Shown piece by piece: positions 1-5,145 of a stretch of DNA of 6,195 nt. How positions within the stretch are numbered: the first letter of the stretch is position 1; each line of letters begins with the position of its first letter. The position numbers and the translations under genes are program-made. The notes under the pieces are model-generated. The model searched no databases. It saw only the letters and a program-made list of their open reading frames with translations, and was not told the origin of the DNA. The stretch is from Actinomycetes bacterium (GTDB lineage Bacteria > Actinomycetota > Actinomycetes > Actinomycetales > Cellulomonadaceae), in assembly GCA_023426865.1 (NCBI GenBank), contig JAEZBT010000280.1:1-6195 (forward strand). Reading direction: 5' to 3'.

Positions 1-18
1 CGGCGGGGTCAGCCGCCG
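1..18 (-). other. Inverted repeat just downstream of the binding-protein gene
   Basis: CGGCGG (1-6) and CCGCCG (13-18) form a perfect 6-bp stem with a 6-base loop, 14 bases past the stop of the binding-protein gene. No T-run follows inside the window, and the stem may extend beyond the left edge. Hairpins between a binding-protein gene and its downstream permease genes are common in sugar ABC operons, where they stabilise the upstream message. That role is inference. In such GC-rich sequence a 6-bp stem can also arise by chance. Confidence 0.3.
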
Positions 19-32
19 CGCCCGGGTCGGCC

Positions 33-1346
33 TCATCCCATGGCGAACTCGGTGGTGGCCTGCGCCTCCGCGAGCGCTTCGGCCGGGTCGGCCCCGTTCA
101 TGATGTTCGTGATCGCGACGCTCACGGCGTCCCGGCCCTCGTAGTAGTAGGCGCCGGTGTTGTTGCTGGGCACCTGGGTCGAGAACTCGACGACCTTGGC
201 GAAGACCGCGTCGCCGCCGAAGAACTCCTGCGGCTCGGCGTAGACGTCGCTCTCACCGGCGGGGGTCCAGTTCGCCAGGGCGCCGGAGGCGGGCAGGATC
301 GTGTCGTAGAACTCGGTGGAACCGGCGAACGTCGTGGCCAGGAAGTCCGCGGCGAGCGCGCTGTTGCCGCTCGAGCTGATGGCCCACGACGAGCCGCCGT
401 TCGCCGAGTAGTTCGTGGCGCCGTCGACGCCCTGGAGCTTCGGCAGGTTGGTGACGCCCCAGAGGCCCGACTGGTCCTCCGCGGACTGGATCGAGCCCAC
501 GATCCACACACCGTTGATCGTGCCTGCGACGCTCCCGTTCACGATGCTCGCGATGTACTCGTCCCAGGAGTTCACCTCGACCATCACGCCGGAGCTGACG
601 AGCTCCTGGTAGGTGTCGATCGCCGCGAGCAGGGCGTCGTTGTCGGTGATGGTGGGGTTGCCCTCGTCGTCGAACAGGCTCGCCCCGGCGCTCTGCAGCA
701 TCATCATGATGAGGTCGGACGAGCCGGCCTGGCCGGAGAGCAGCGGCTGCCCGGTCTGGGCCAGGACGTCCTTGCCGATGGTGAGGTACTCGTCCCACGT
801 GATGTCGGTGAAGTCGTCGACCGTGTAGCCGGCCTGCTCGAGGACGTCGGTCCGCAGCGCCGTGATCGCCGTGCCGTTGTCGAACGGCACGCCGTAGTTG
901 ATGCCGTCGATGGTCGAGTAGTCGACGACCGCCTGCGGGAACTGGCCGAAGTCGATGCCGGAGTCGGCGAAGTCCGCGAAGACGTCCGGGTAGTTGATGA
1001 CGTTCTTCTGGAAGGCGTTGTTCTGGACCAGGAAGATGTCCGGCAGCTCACCGAGCTCCTGCGACTGGGCCAGCGTGGTGAGCTTGGTCTGCAGGTCGTC
1101 CCACGGCGTCTCGACGATCTCGAGCGCGAAGTCCGGGTTCTCGGCCTGGTAGATCCGCTCGGCCTCCTCGAGTGCGTAGATGTTGAACGCAGGGTCCCAT
1201 GCCCACACGGTGAGCGTCTGGTCGCCGCCGGTGGTGTCGCCGCCCGAGGAGTCGTCGCCGCCGTCGTCACCACCGCCGCAGGCTGCGAGGCTGAGCGAGA
1301 GTGCGACGAGTGTCCCTACCGACACACACTTCCGGAACGCGTCCAT
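33..1346 (-). CDS. Sugar ABC transporter substrate-binding lipoprotein (family 1)
   Basis: Extracytoplasmic sugar-binding component of an ABC importer, 437 residues, a normal length for family 1 (COG1653, UgpB/MalE-like) binding proteins. Residues 1-22 are a lipoprotein signal peptide: Arg5-Lys6, a hydrophobic core, and the lipobox LAAC with Cys23 as the lipidated residue. A Gly/Asp/Ser linker follows to about residue 43. The mature domain opens with TLTVWAWDPAFN, typical of the first beta strand, and contains GELPDIFLVQNN, YGVPFDNG, the segment around TWDEYLTIGKDVL and a late NGGSSWAISSSGNS, all usual for the fold. The ATG at 1346 is supported by AAGGA seven bases upstream. The partner permease genes are not in the window and are probably beyond the left edge. 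The divergent LacI-family gene and the operator at the promoter suggest repression lifted by the transported sugar. The exact substrate cannot be read from the sequence. Confidence 0.93.
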   Translation of the reverse strand: MDAFRKCVSVGTLVALSLSLAACGGGDDGGDDSSGGDTTGGDQTLTVWAWDPAFNIYALEEAERIYQAENPDFALEIVETPWDDLQTKLTTLAQSQELGELPDIFLVQNNAFQKNVINYPDVFADFADSGIDFGQFPQAVVDYSTIDGINYGVPFDNGTAITALRTDVLEQAGYTVDDFTDITWDEYLTIGKDVLAQTGQPLLSGQAGSSDLIMMMLQSAGASLFDDEGNPTITDNDALLAAIDTYQELVSSGVMVEVNSWDEYIASIVNGSVAGTINGVWIVGSIQSAEDQSGLWGVTNLPKLQGVDGATNYSANGGSSWAISSSGNSALAADFLATTFAGSTEFYDTILPASGALANWTPAGESDVYAEPQEFFGGDAVFAKVVEFSTQVPSNNTGAYYYEGRDAVSVAITNIMNGADPAEALAEAQATTEFAMG

Positions 1347-1353
1347 TTGACCA

Positions 1354-1358
1354 TCCTT
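1354..1358 (-). promoter_or_regulatory. Ribosome binding site of the binding-protein gene
   Basis: On the minus strand AAGGA lies seven bases before the ATG at 1346. This fixes the start and places the signal peptide at the N-terminus as expected. Confidence 0.75.
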
Positions 1359-1374
1359 CGTGTCGCTGCTGGGC

Positions 1375-1397
1375 GGGGACCCGGAACGGCTGTCCCC
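1375..1397 (-). repeat. Inverted repeat in the binding-protein mRNA leader
   Basis: GGGGAC (1375-1380) pairs with GTCCCC (1392-1397) across an 11-base loop. In the predicted leader RNA this hairpin would sit about 16 bases upstream of the ribosome binding site. It is too short to call a riboswitch or attenuator. Confidence 0.25.
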
Positions 1398-1460
1398 CGT
1401 TGGCTGCCTGTTCTCCTGCGTGACCCCTGCGCCGTCCCCGGAGCGGTGCCCGATGATGCT

Positions 1461-1476
1461 GCGCCGGTCCCGGCGC
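1461..1476 (-). repeat. Inverted repeat in the binding-protein mRNA leader
   Basis: GCGCCG (1461-1466) and CGGCGC (1471-1476) form a perfect 6-bp stem with a 4-base loop. It lies in the predicted long leader of the binding-protein transcript. No T-run follows on the minus strand, so it is not a convincing terminator. Confidence 0.25.
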
Positions 1477-1531
1477 TCCCGGTGGCCTGGTCGGCCGCCG
1501 GACTGCTGGTTGGGCTCCGCTCTGAGGCGGA

Positions 1532-1547
1532 ATGTTTAGGTAAACAT
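1532..1547. promoter_or_regulatory. Candidate LacI-family operator O1
   Basis: ATGTTTAGGTAAACAT has perfect 7-base arms around a GG centre. It is one base away from the full palindrome ATGTTTACGTAAACAT, which has the central CG typical of LacI-family sites. It stands out as an AT-rich island in GC-rich DNA. It covers most of the predicted -10 (1543-1548) and the expected start point of the binding-protein promoter, so a bound repressor would block initiation. The likely ligand is the LacI-type protein encoded next door. This assignment is inference. Confidence 0.75.
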
Positions 1548-1572
1548 AGGGGCGGTCGGCACACAGCGTCCA
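1543..1572 (-). promoter_or_regulatory. Predicted promoter of the binding-protein gene
   Basis: On the minus strand TGGACG (1572-1567, four of six matches to TTGACA) is followed after 18 bases by TATGTT (1548-1543, four of six matches to TATAAT). Transcription would begin near 1537, inside O1, and give a leader of about 190 bases. No better AT-containing promoter is seen closer to the gene. Confidence 0.45.
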
Positions 1573-1632
1573 GAGTCCGCCGTCACATTTGCGTAACAGG
1601 CCGGACAATCCGCTGGTGGGCCGTCGGACCGT

Positions 1633-1648
1633 ACGTTCACGTCAACAT
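1633..1648. promoter_or_regulatory. Candidate LacI-family operator O2
   Basis: ACGTTCACGTCAACAT matches O1 at 12 of 16 positions and the ideal ATGTTTACGTAAACAT at 13 of 16. It keeps a central CG, and six of eight positions are symmetric. Its centre is about 101 bp from that of O1. It ends 20 bases before the repressor ATG and covers the -35 position for the TAGGAT element at 1657-1662, which would suit autorepression. It is weaker than O1. Confidence 0.5.
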
Positions 1649-1656
1649 CTGGCGGC

Positions 1657-1662
1657 TAGGAT
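1657..1662 (+). promoter_or_regulatory. TAGGAT -10 element, possible leaderless promoter of the repressor gene
   Basis: TAGGAT fits the TANNNT form of actinobacterial -10 elements and is followed by exactly six bases before the ATG at 1669, so transcription would start on or next to the start codon. No recognisable -35 is present. The same bases include AGGA seven bases before the ATG, which could instead be a weak ribosome binding site. The two readings cannot be separated from the sequence alone. Confidence 0.45.
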
Positions 1663-1668
1663 GCGCGC

Positions 1669-2700
1669 ATGGCCGCCACGACGGGTCGAGGTCGACGCAA
1701 GGTCGGCCCGTCGATCGAGGACGTCGCCAAGCTCGCCGGCGTCTCCGCGCAGACGGTGTCGCGGGTGTCCACGGGTGCCGACGTCGTCCGCCCGGCGACC
1801 CGCGAGCGCGTGCTCAAGGCCATGCAGCAGCTCGGCTACACGCCCAACCGGGCGGCTCGCGCCCTGCGCAACGGGACCTACGGCGCCATCGGGCTCGTGG
1901 CGCACCGATTCGGTCGCACGGGCGAGGCGCTGACCACCGAGGCCGTCGTCCGCGCCGCCGAAGCCGAGGACTACTCGGTCACGCTCCTCACGGTCCGCGA
2001 CCCCGTCGCGGAGGGCTGGGAGCCCGCCGCCCACCGCCTGCCCCACCAGGCCATCGACGGACTCATCATCATCCGTGCCGAGGGCGCGACGGCCGAGTCC
2101 CTCGCCCTGCCTCGCGGGATGCCGGTCGCGGTCTCCGACTCCCGGTTCAGCGGGCACTACCCGAGCGTCGTCGCCGACCAGGTGCAGGGCTCCCGGGACG
2201 CCACGCAGCATCTCCTCGACCTGGGACACCGGACGGTGCACCACGTCGCCGGTCCCGAGGGCTCCGGGCCGGCCCGCGTGCGCGAGGCCGCGTGGCACCG
2301 GTGCCTCGAGGAGGCCGGGATCCGGCCGCCCGCCGCCGTCCGCGGCGACTGGACGGCGGAGTCGGGCTACCGCGCAGGCCGGGTGCTCGCCGCCGATCCC
2401 TCCGTCACCGCCGTCTTCTGCGCCAACGACGACATGTCGTTCGGCCTGCTCCGCGCGCTGCACGAGGCGGGGCGCCGCGTGCCCGACGACGTCTCCGTCG
2501 TCGGCTTCGACGCGATCGAGCTCAGCGGGTACGCGACGCCGCCGCTGACGACCGTGCGCCAGGACTTCGGGCAGATCGGCGGCGAGCTGGTCCGCCTGGT
2601 GCTCGGCCAGGTGCGCCACGGCTCCGAGGCCGTGCACGACCGGGTCCTCGTGCCGACCGACCTGGTCATCCGCTCGAGCACCGCGCCGCCGCGCGCCTGA
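1669..2700 (+). CDS. LacI-family transcriptional repressor
   Basis: Sugar-responsive DNA-binding repressor, 343 residues, normal for the family. A short basic N-terminal extension (RGRRK, residues 7-11) precedes the helix-turn-helix at about 15-34 (SIEDVAKLAGVSAQTVSRV). Ala27-Gln28 occupy the positions of Tyr17-Gln18 that set operator specificity in E. coli LacI. The hinge PNRAARALR (59-67) places Leu66 for minor-groove insertion at a central CG. The sugar-binding domain shows LacI-like pocket residues: ARVR (202-205), GDW (226-228), AND (252-254) and GFD (279-281), matching Arg197, Trp220, Asn246 and Asp274 of LacI. There is no long C-terminal heptad tail, so a dimer rather than a tetramer is expected. 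It is divergent from the binding-protein gene, with two candidate operators between them, so it probably represses that operon and itself. The inducer is unknown; a galactoside-like sugar is a guess from the pocket. Confidence 0.95.
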   Translation: MAATTGRGRRKVGPSIEDVAKLAGVSAQTVSRVSTGADVVRPATRERVLKAMQQLGYTPNRAARALRNGTYGAIGLVAHRFGRTGEALTTEAVVRAAEAEDYSVTLLTVRDPVAEGWEPAAHRLPHQAIDGLIIIRAEGATAESLALPRGMPVAVSDSRFSGHYPSVVADQVQGSRDATQHLLDLGHRTVHHVAGPEGSGPARVREAAWHRCLEEAGIRPPAAVRGDWTAESGYRAGRVLAADPSVTAVFCANDDMSFGLLRALHEAGRRVPDDVSVVGFDAIELSGYATPPLTTVRQDFGQIGGELVRLVLGQVRHGSEAVHDRVLVPTDLVIRSSTAPPRA

Positions 2701-2704
2701 GGCC

Positions 2705-2744
2705 GGGGGACCATCTCGGGACGGCACCGAAGGTCCGGTTCCCC
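2705..2744 (+). terminator. Possible terminator after the repressor gene
   Basis: GGGGGACC (2705-2712) can pair with GGTTCCCC (2737-2744) in RNA, giving eight pairs including one G-U, five bases after the repressor stop. The loop is long (24 bases), and only two T follow the stem. It is plausible as a GC-rich actinobacterial terminator but weak. Confidence 0.3.
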
Positions 2745-2759
2745 TTGTGCACCGGGCAT
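2737..2759 (+). promoter_or_regulatory. Weak alternative-sigma (SigB/SigF-like) promoter candidate for the STAS gene
   Basis: GGTT (2737-2740) is followed after 13 bases by GGGCAT (2754-2759). This resembles the GNNT/GGGTAT promoter form of actinobacterial SigB/SigF-type factors, but the spacing is one base short of the usual 14-16 and the -10 has C for T. It would give a leader of about 105 bases. The candidate is of interest because STAS genes are often controlled by the sigma factor they regulate. Confidence 0.2.
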
Positions 2760-2860
2760 ATTCGTGTGACCGTGGAGGGGTCGTCGGCTCTCTGAGCCCG
2801 TGCGCCTTGCGCGGGACGTCCTCGATGAGTTCCCGGTACGGCGGGCCCGGTGGCCCGCGT

Positions 2861-2865
2861 GAGGG
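2861..2865 (+). promoter_or_regulatory. Ribosome binding site of the STAS gene
   Basis: GAGGG lies seven bases before the ATG at 2873. This decides the start in favour of MTTSTL and against upstream in-frame ATGs at 2747 and 2825, which would add a low-complexity leader with no family resemblance. Confidence 0.65.
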
Positions 2866-2872
2866 CATCGAG

Positions 2873-3232
2873 ATGACCACGTCGACCCTTCCCGTCACCC
2901 TCTCCCCGGACGCGACCGCGACGGTCCGGCGCGCGGCCGACCATACGTTCGTCCGGGTCTCCGGCGAGGTGGACGAGCGCGCCGCGACCACGTGCCGCAC
3001 CCTGGTCGAGCTGGTGGTGCACGGCGGCCTTCCGGTGCAGGTGGATCTCAGCGGGGTGACGTTCTTCTCCGCAGCCGGGATCACGTGGCTCGTCCGTCTC
3101 TACGAGCGGTCCGAGGCCGAGGTGCGCGTCGTCGCCGCGAGCGAGCCCGTCCGCGACCTGCTCAGGGCCTGCGACCTGCCGATGACGTCCCGCCCGGCGA
3201 CCTCCAGGCGCCGCCAGCTCAGCACGTCCTAG
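2873..3232 (+). CDS. STAS-domain protein, anti-sigma factor antagonist-like
   Basis: Small cytoplasmic protein of 119 residues, the usual size for SpoIIAA/RsbV-type anti-sigma antagonists. Residues about 15-105 form the STAS fold: FVRVSGEVDERAATTCRTLV (26-45), then the core strand and loop VDLSGVTFFSAAGITWLVRL (57-76), then RVVAASEPVRDLLRACDL. In the family the loop reads DSSG, and the first serine is phosphorylated by the partner kinase. Here it reads Ser66-Ala67-Ala68-Gly69, so the phospho-acceptor position is alanine and the preceding Asp is serine. It may therefore be constitutively in the binding-competent form or have another role. A short Arg/Ser-rich tail follows. It converges on an RsbW-like ATPase gene, the natural candidate partner, and shares its stop palindrome. 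The STAS assignment is firm; the antagonist function is inferred. Confidence 0.85.
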   Translation: MTTSTLPVTLSPDATATVRRAADHTFVRVSGEVDERAATTCRTLVELVVHGGLPVQVDLSGVTFFSAAGITWLVRLYERSEAEVRVVAASEPVRDLLRACDLPMTSRPATSRRRQLSTS

Positions 3233-3654
3233 GCGGGCGCCCCCGGCGTCGGGCCCTGCCGGGGGCGCCCGGCCCCCCCCGGCCGGGCGACCCGGAACCA
3301 GACGGCCTTCCCCCGGTCGCCGTCGACGTCGACGCCCCATCCCGCCGACAGGCGGTCGATGAGCATGACGCCGCGCCCCCCGCTGGCGCGCGGGTCGACC
3401 TCGAGCCGGGAGGGACGGACGGGGCTCTCGTCCGTCACCGCGACGCGCCAGCCGGCGGCGTCGGCCGTGACCATGACCGTGACCTCACCGCCGTCGGGTC
3501 CGTGCCGGATGGCGTTCGTGACGGCCTCCGTGCTGAGCAGCGCCAGGATCCGCAGCTCCTGCGCACGCGCGCCGTTCCGCCACGCCCACTCGACCACCCA
3601 GCGGCGGCTCTCCGGGATCCGGTCCACGGCCGCCGCGAAGCGCAGCACGTCCAC
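3229..3654 (-). CDS. RsbW/SpoIIAB-like ATP-binding protein (HATPase_c_2), putative anti-sigma factor kinase
   Basis: Cytoplasmic GHKL-type ATP-binding protein of 141 residues. The N box is TEAVTNAIRHG (42-52) with Glu43 and Asn47, the catalytic and Mg-binding positions in RsbW/SpoIIAB kinases. The G1 box is VTDESP (73-78) with Asp75, the G2 box is GGRGVMLID (92-100), and the last strand GKAVWFRVA (115-123) ends the fold. WGV at 106-108 is typical of the actinobacterial branch. The tail after residue 124 is rich in Pro, Gly and Arg and is encoded by a strong stem-loop. The start is GTG at 3654, with GGTGAGGG just upstream; a second GTG two codons later (3648) has better spacing and is possible. 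It may be the downstream gene of an operon with the DUF21-CBS gene (94 bases apart). In partner switching such proteins hold a sigma factor or other target and are released by STAS proteins. The target is not visible. Confidence 0.88.
   Translation of the reverse strand: MDVLRFAAAVDRIPESRRWVVEWAWRNGARAQELRILALLSTEAVTNAIRHGPDGGEVTVMVTADAAGWRVAVTDESPVRPSRLEVDPRASGGRGVMLIDRLSAGWGVDVDGDRGKAVWFRVARPGGAGRPRQGPTPGAPA
3234..3271. terminator. Strong stem-loop at the convergent STAS/ATPase junction, possible terminator
   Basis: CGGGCGCCCCCGGC (3234-3247) and its exact complement at 3258-3271 form a 14-bp GC-only stem with a 10-base loop. It begins one base after the STAS stop codon, the usual place for a terminator. 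No T-run follows on either strand, so it would be of the U-less kind proposed for actinobacteria or act as a 3' stabiliser. On the minus strand it lies inside the last codons of the ATPase gene, where translating ribosomes would open it. Confidence 0.55.
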
Positions 3655-3689
3655 GCGCCCTCACCGGGCCCGACGTCCGAGGCGCTCCA

Positions 3690-3714
3690 CGCCTCCATGC
3701 TGGCCCAGGAGGCG
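3690..3714 (-). other. Inverted repeat between the CBS gene and the ATPase gene
   Basis: CGCCTCC (3690-3696) and GGAGGCG (3708-3714) form a 7-bp stem with an 11-base loop in the 94-base gap between the two minus-strand genes. It could attenuate or process the joint transcript, but no T-run follows, and the short arm may be chance in such GC-rich DNA. I see no promoter in this gap. Confidence 0.25.
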
Positions 3715-3748
3715 CGGACTCACCTGCGCAACGGCCGTGGGGGCCCGG

Positions 3749-5056
3749 TCAGTCGTCGGATGCGTCCGCCTCGGACCGGGAGTCCGGGACAGCCGCCTCG
3801 AGCGTCAGCCGCGTGAGCCGCCGGCCCACGACGGCGGTCACGACCAGGTCGTGCCCGTTCACGCGGACCCGGTCGCCGACCGCCGCGAGCCGCCCGAGGC
3901 GGTGGATGACGTAGCCCGCCGCAGTCTCGTAGGGCCCGTCCGCGAGCGCGACGCCCGTGAGCTCGGCGAACTCCTCGATCGTGACACCTGCGTCGATGAC
4001 CCGCGCCGCGCCGTCGCCGTAGACCGACGGCTCGGGCACGTCGTACTCGTCGTGGATCTCGCCGACGAGCTCCTCGACCATGTCCTCGAGCGTGACGATG
4101 CCGTCCGTCCCGCCGTACTCGTCGACGACGAGGGCGATGTGCTGGCCCTGCGCCCGCAGCAGCGACATCGAGGGCAGCAGGCGGTTGGTGACCGGCAGGA
4201 ACGGGATGGGCCGCACGACGTCGGCGACCGTCACGTCCTCGTCCAGCCGCCCGAGCAGGTCGCGCACGTGCAGGAACCCGAGCACGTCATCGAAGCCCTC
4301 ACCCGTCACGGGGTAGCGCGAGTAGGGGCCGGCCCGGACGACCTCGGCCGCCTCCACGAGCGAGAGCGCGCCCGCCAGGAACGTCACCTCCCCGCGCGGG
4401 CGCATGACCTCCGCAAGGGTCCGGTCGCCCGCCTCGAACACGTCGTAGAGGATCTGCCGCTCGTCGTCCTCGAGGCTGCGGTGACCGCTCACGAGGTCGC
4501 GCAGCTCCTCCTCGCTCATCTCCTCCGTGGTCGCCTTCGGGTCCCCGCCCACCAGCCGCACGACGGCGTCGGTCGAGGCGGACAGCAGCCGCACCACCGG
4601 CCGCATCAGGGAGGCGAAGCGGTCCAGCGGCGGCCCCACGACGAGCGCGAGCGACGCCGCGCGCTGCAGCGCCAGGCGCTTGGGCACCAGCTCGCCGAGC
4701 ACCAGCGACAGGTAGGCGATGACGAGCGTCAGCAGGACCAGGGCGAGCGGTTCGGCGACGCCCGTCGACAGGCCGAGGCCTTCGAGCGCCGGGACGAAGT
4801 CGGGCGCGAGCGTCGAGGCGCCGTAGGCCGCGGAGAAGAACCCCGCGACCGTGACGCCGATCTGCACGGCGGCGAGGAACCGGTTCGGGTCGCGTGCGAC
4901 GGCGGCGACGCGCGCACCGCGCCGACCCTGGTGCGCCAGGCGGTCGACCTGGCTCGGACGCAGTGAGACGAGCGCGAGCTCGGTCCCGGCGAAGACGCCG
5001 CCGACCAGCACGAACACCAGCACCAGGCCGATGTTGAGGATCGTGTCCTGGTCCAT
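3749..5056 (-). CDS. DUF21-CBS-CorC membrane protein (CNNM/CorC, 'hemolysin family')
   Basis: Integral membrane protein of 435 residues from the ATG at 5056. The DUF21/CNNM domain comes first: a membrane segment at about 7-30 followed by FAGTELALVSLRPSQVDRL, a second around FLAAVQIGVTVAGFFSAAYG (60-80), and a third around 103-120 ending in the family hallmark GELVPKRLAL. A cytoplasmic pair of CBS domains covers about 215-335 (EVMRPRGEV, YSRYPVTGEG, then ALVVDEYGGTDGIVTLEDMV). A CorC_HlyC transporter-associated domain occupies about 350-425 (YETAAGYVIHRLGRLAAVGD). Relatives take part in Mg2+ or other cation homeostasis; the hemolysin name is historical. A GTG at 5065 would add three residues, but the GGGAGG at 5068-5073 is too close to it and fits the ATG better. 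It is divergent from the EamA gene and lies upstream of the ATPase gene on the same strand. Confidence 0.93.
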   Translation of the reverse strand: MDQDTILNIGLVLVFVLVGGVFAGTELALVSLRPSQVDRLAHQGRRGARVAAVARDPNRFLAAVQIGVTVAGFFSAAYGASTLAPDFVPALEGLGLSTGVAEPLALVLLTLVIAYLSLVLGELVPKRLALQRAASLALVVGPPLDRFASLMRPVVRLLSASTDAVVRLVGGDPKATTEEMSEEELRDLVSGHRSLEDDERQILYDVFEAGDRTLAEVMRPRGEVTFLAGALSLVEAAEVVRAGPYSRYPVTGEGFDDVLGFLHVRDLLGRLDEDVTVADVVRPIPFLPVTNRLLPSMSLLRAQGQHIALVVDEYGGTDGIVTLEDMVEELVGEIHDEYDVPEPSVYGDGAARVIDAGVTIEEFAELTGVALADGPYETAAGYVIHRLGRLAAVGDRVRVNGHDLVVTAVVGRRLTRLTLEAAVPDSRSEADASDD

Positions 5057-5139
5057 CAGGTCCACCCCCTCCCGGCACTCTCACGGTGCGCGCGCACCGA
5101 CGGCGGACGGGGGCGGCCGGGACTGCAGGGGTCGTCCAT
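5056..5139 (-). CDS. Possible leaderless 27-residue upstream ORF overlapping the CBS-protein start
   Basis: A small frame begins with ATG at 5139 (MDDPCSPGRP...) and ends in TGA at 5058-5056, sharing one base with the ATG of the membrane-protein gene (TGATG). The ATG lies exactly six bases after TCTACT, the -10 of the predicted promoter, so it could be translated from a leaderless mRNA and coupled to the next gene. The peptide is Arg/Pro-rich, has one Cys and resembles nothing I know. GC-rich DNA gives many chance frames, so this is speculative. Confidence 0.25.
   Translation of the reverse strand: MDDPCSPGRPRPPSVRAHRESAGRGWT
5084..5099. repeat. Perfect 16-bp palindrome upstream of the CBS-protein gene
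   Basis: CGGTGCGCGCGCACCG is a perfect palindrome with no spacer, 27 bases before the ATG and 10 bases before the ribosome binding site of the membrane-protein gene. As DNA it could bind a dimeric regulator. As RNA it could fold into a short hairpin beside the ribosome binding site. No protein can be assigned to it. Confidence 0.4.
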
Positions 5140-5145
5140 GCCTCC

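Larger units (their letters stand above)
1347..1668. promoter_or_regulatory. Divergent intergenic control region between binding protein and LacI-type repressor
   Basis: This 322-bp stretch contains no credible gene. Its only AT-rich patch is around 1531-1548, where the binding-protein promoter and operator O1 are placed. The repressor-proximal end carries operator O2 and a TAGGAT -10 element. The 1349-1530 part would be a long GC-rich leader of the binding-protein mRNA and contains two short inverted repeats (1375-1397 and 1461-1476). Open frames crossing the region are GC-rich shadows without a start or ribosome-binding support. Confidence 0.75.

Noticed and set aside
1582..1597. Possible third operator around TTTGCGTAAC
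   Set aside because: It matches O1 at only about half of the positions and lacks symmetric arms.
1347..2795. Long plus-strand frame starting at the binding-protein start and running through the repressor
   Set aside because: It overlaps the control region and the repressor in another frame, has no ribosome binding site and gives a basic low-complexity product.
2747..2872. N-terminal extension of the STAS protein from an upstream in-frame ATG
   Set aside because: The extra 42 residues have no family resemblance, and the ribosome binding site at 2861-2865 points to the ATG at 2873.
1642..3084. Minus-strand open frame of 480 codons antisense to the repressor gene
   Set aside because: The translation is Arg/Pro/Ala-rich without any recognisable domain, and it lies opposite an unambiguous LacI-family gene. 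It is a shadow of high third-position GC.
3359..4966. Plus-strand open frame of 535 codons opposite the ATPase and DUF21-CBS genes
   Set aside because: It is low-complexity, rich in Arg, Asp and His, with no domain, and it crosses two well-supported genes and their gap.
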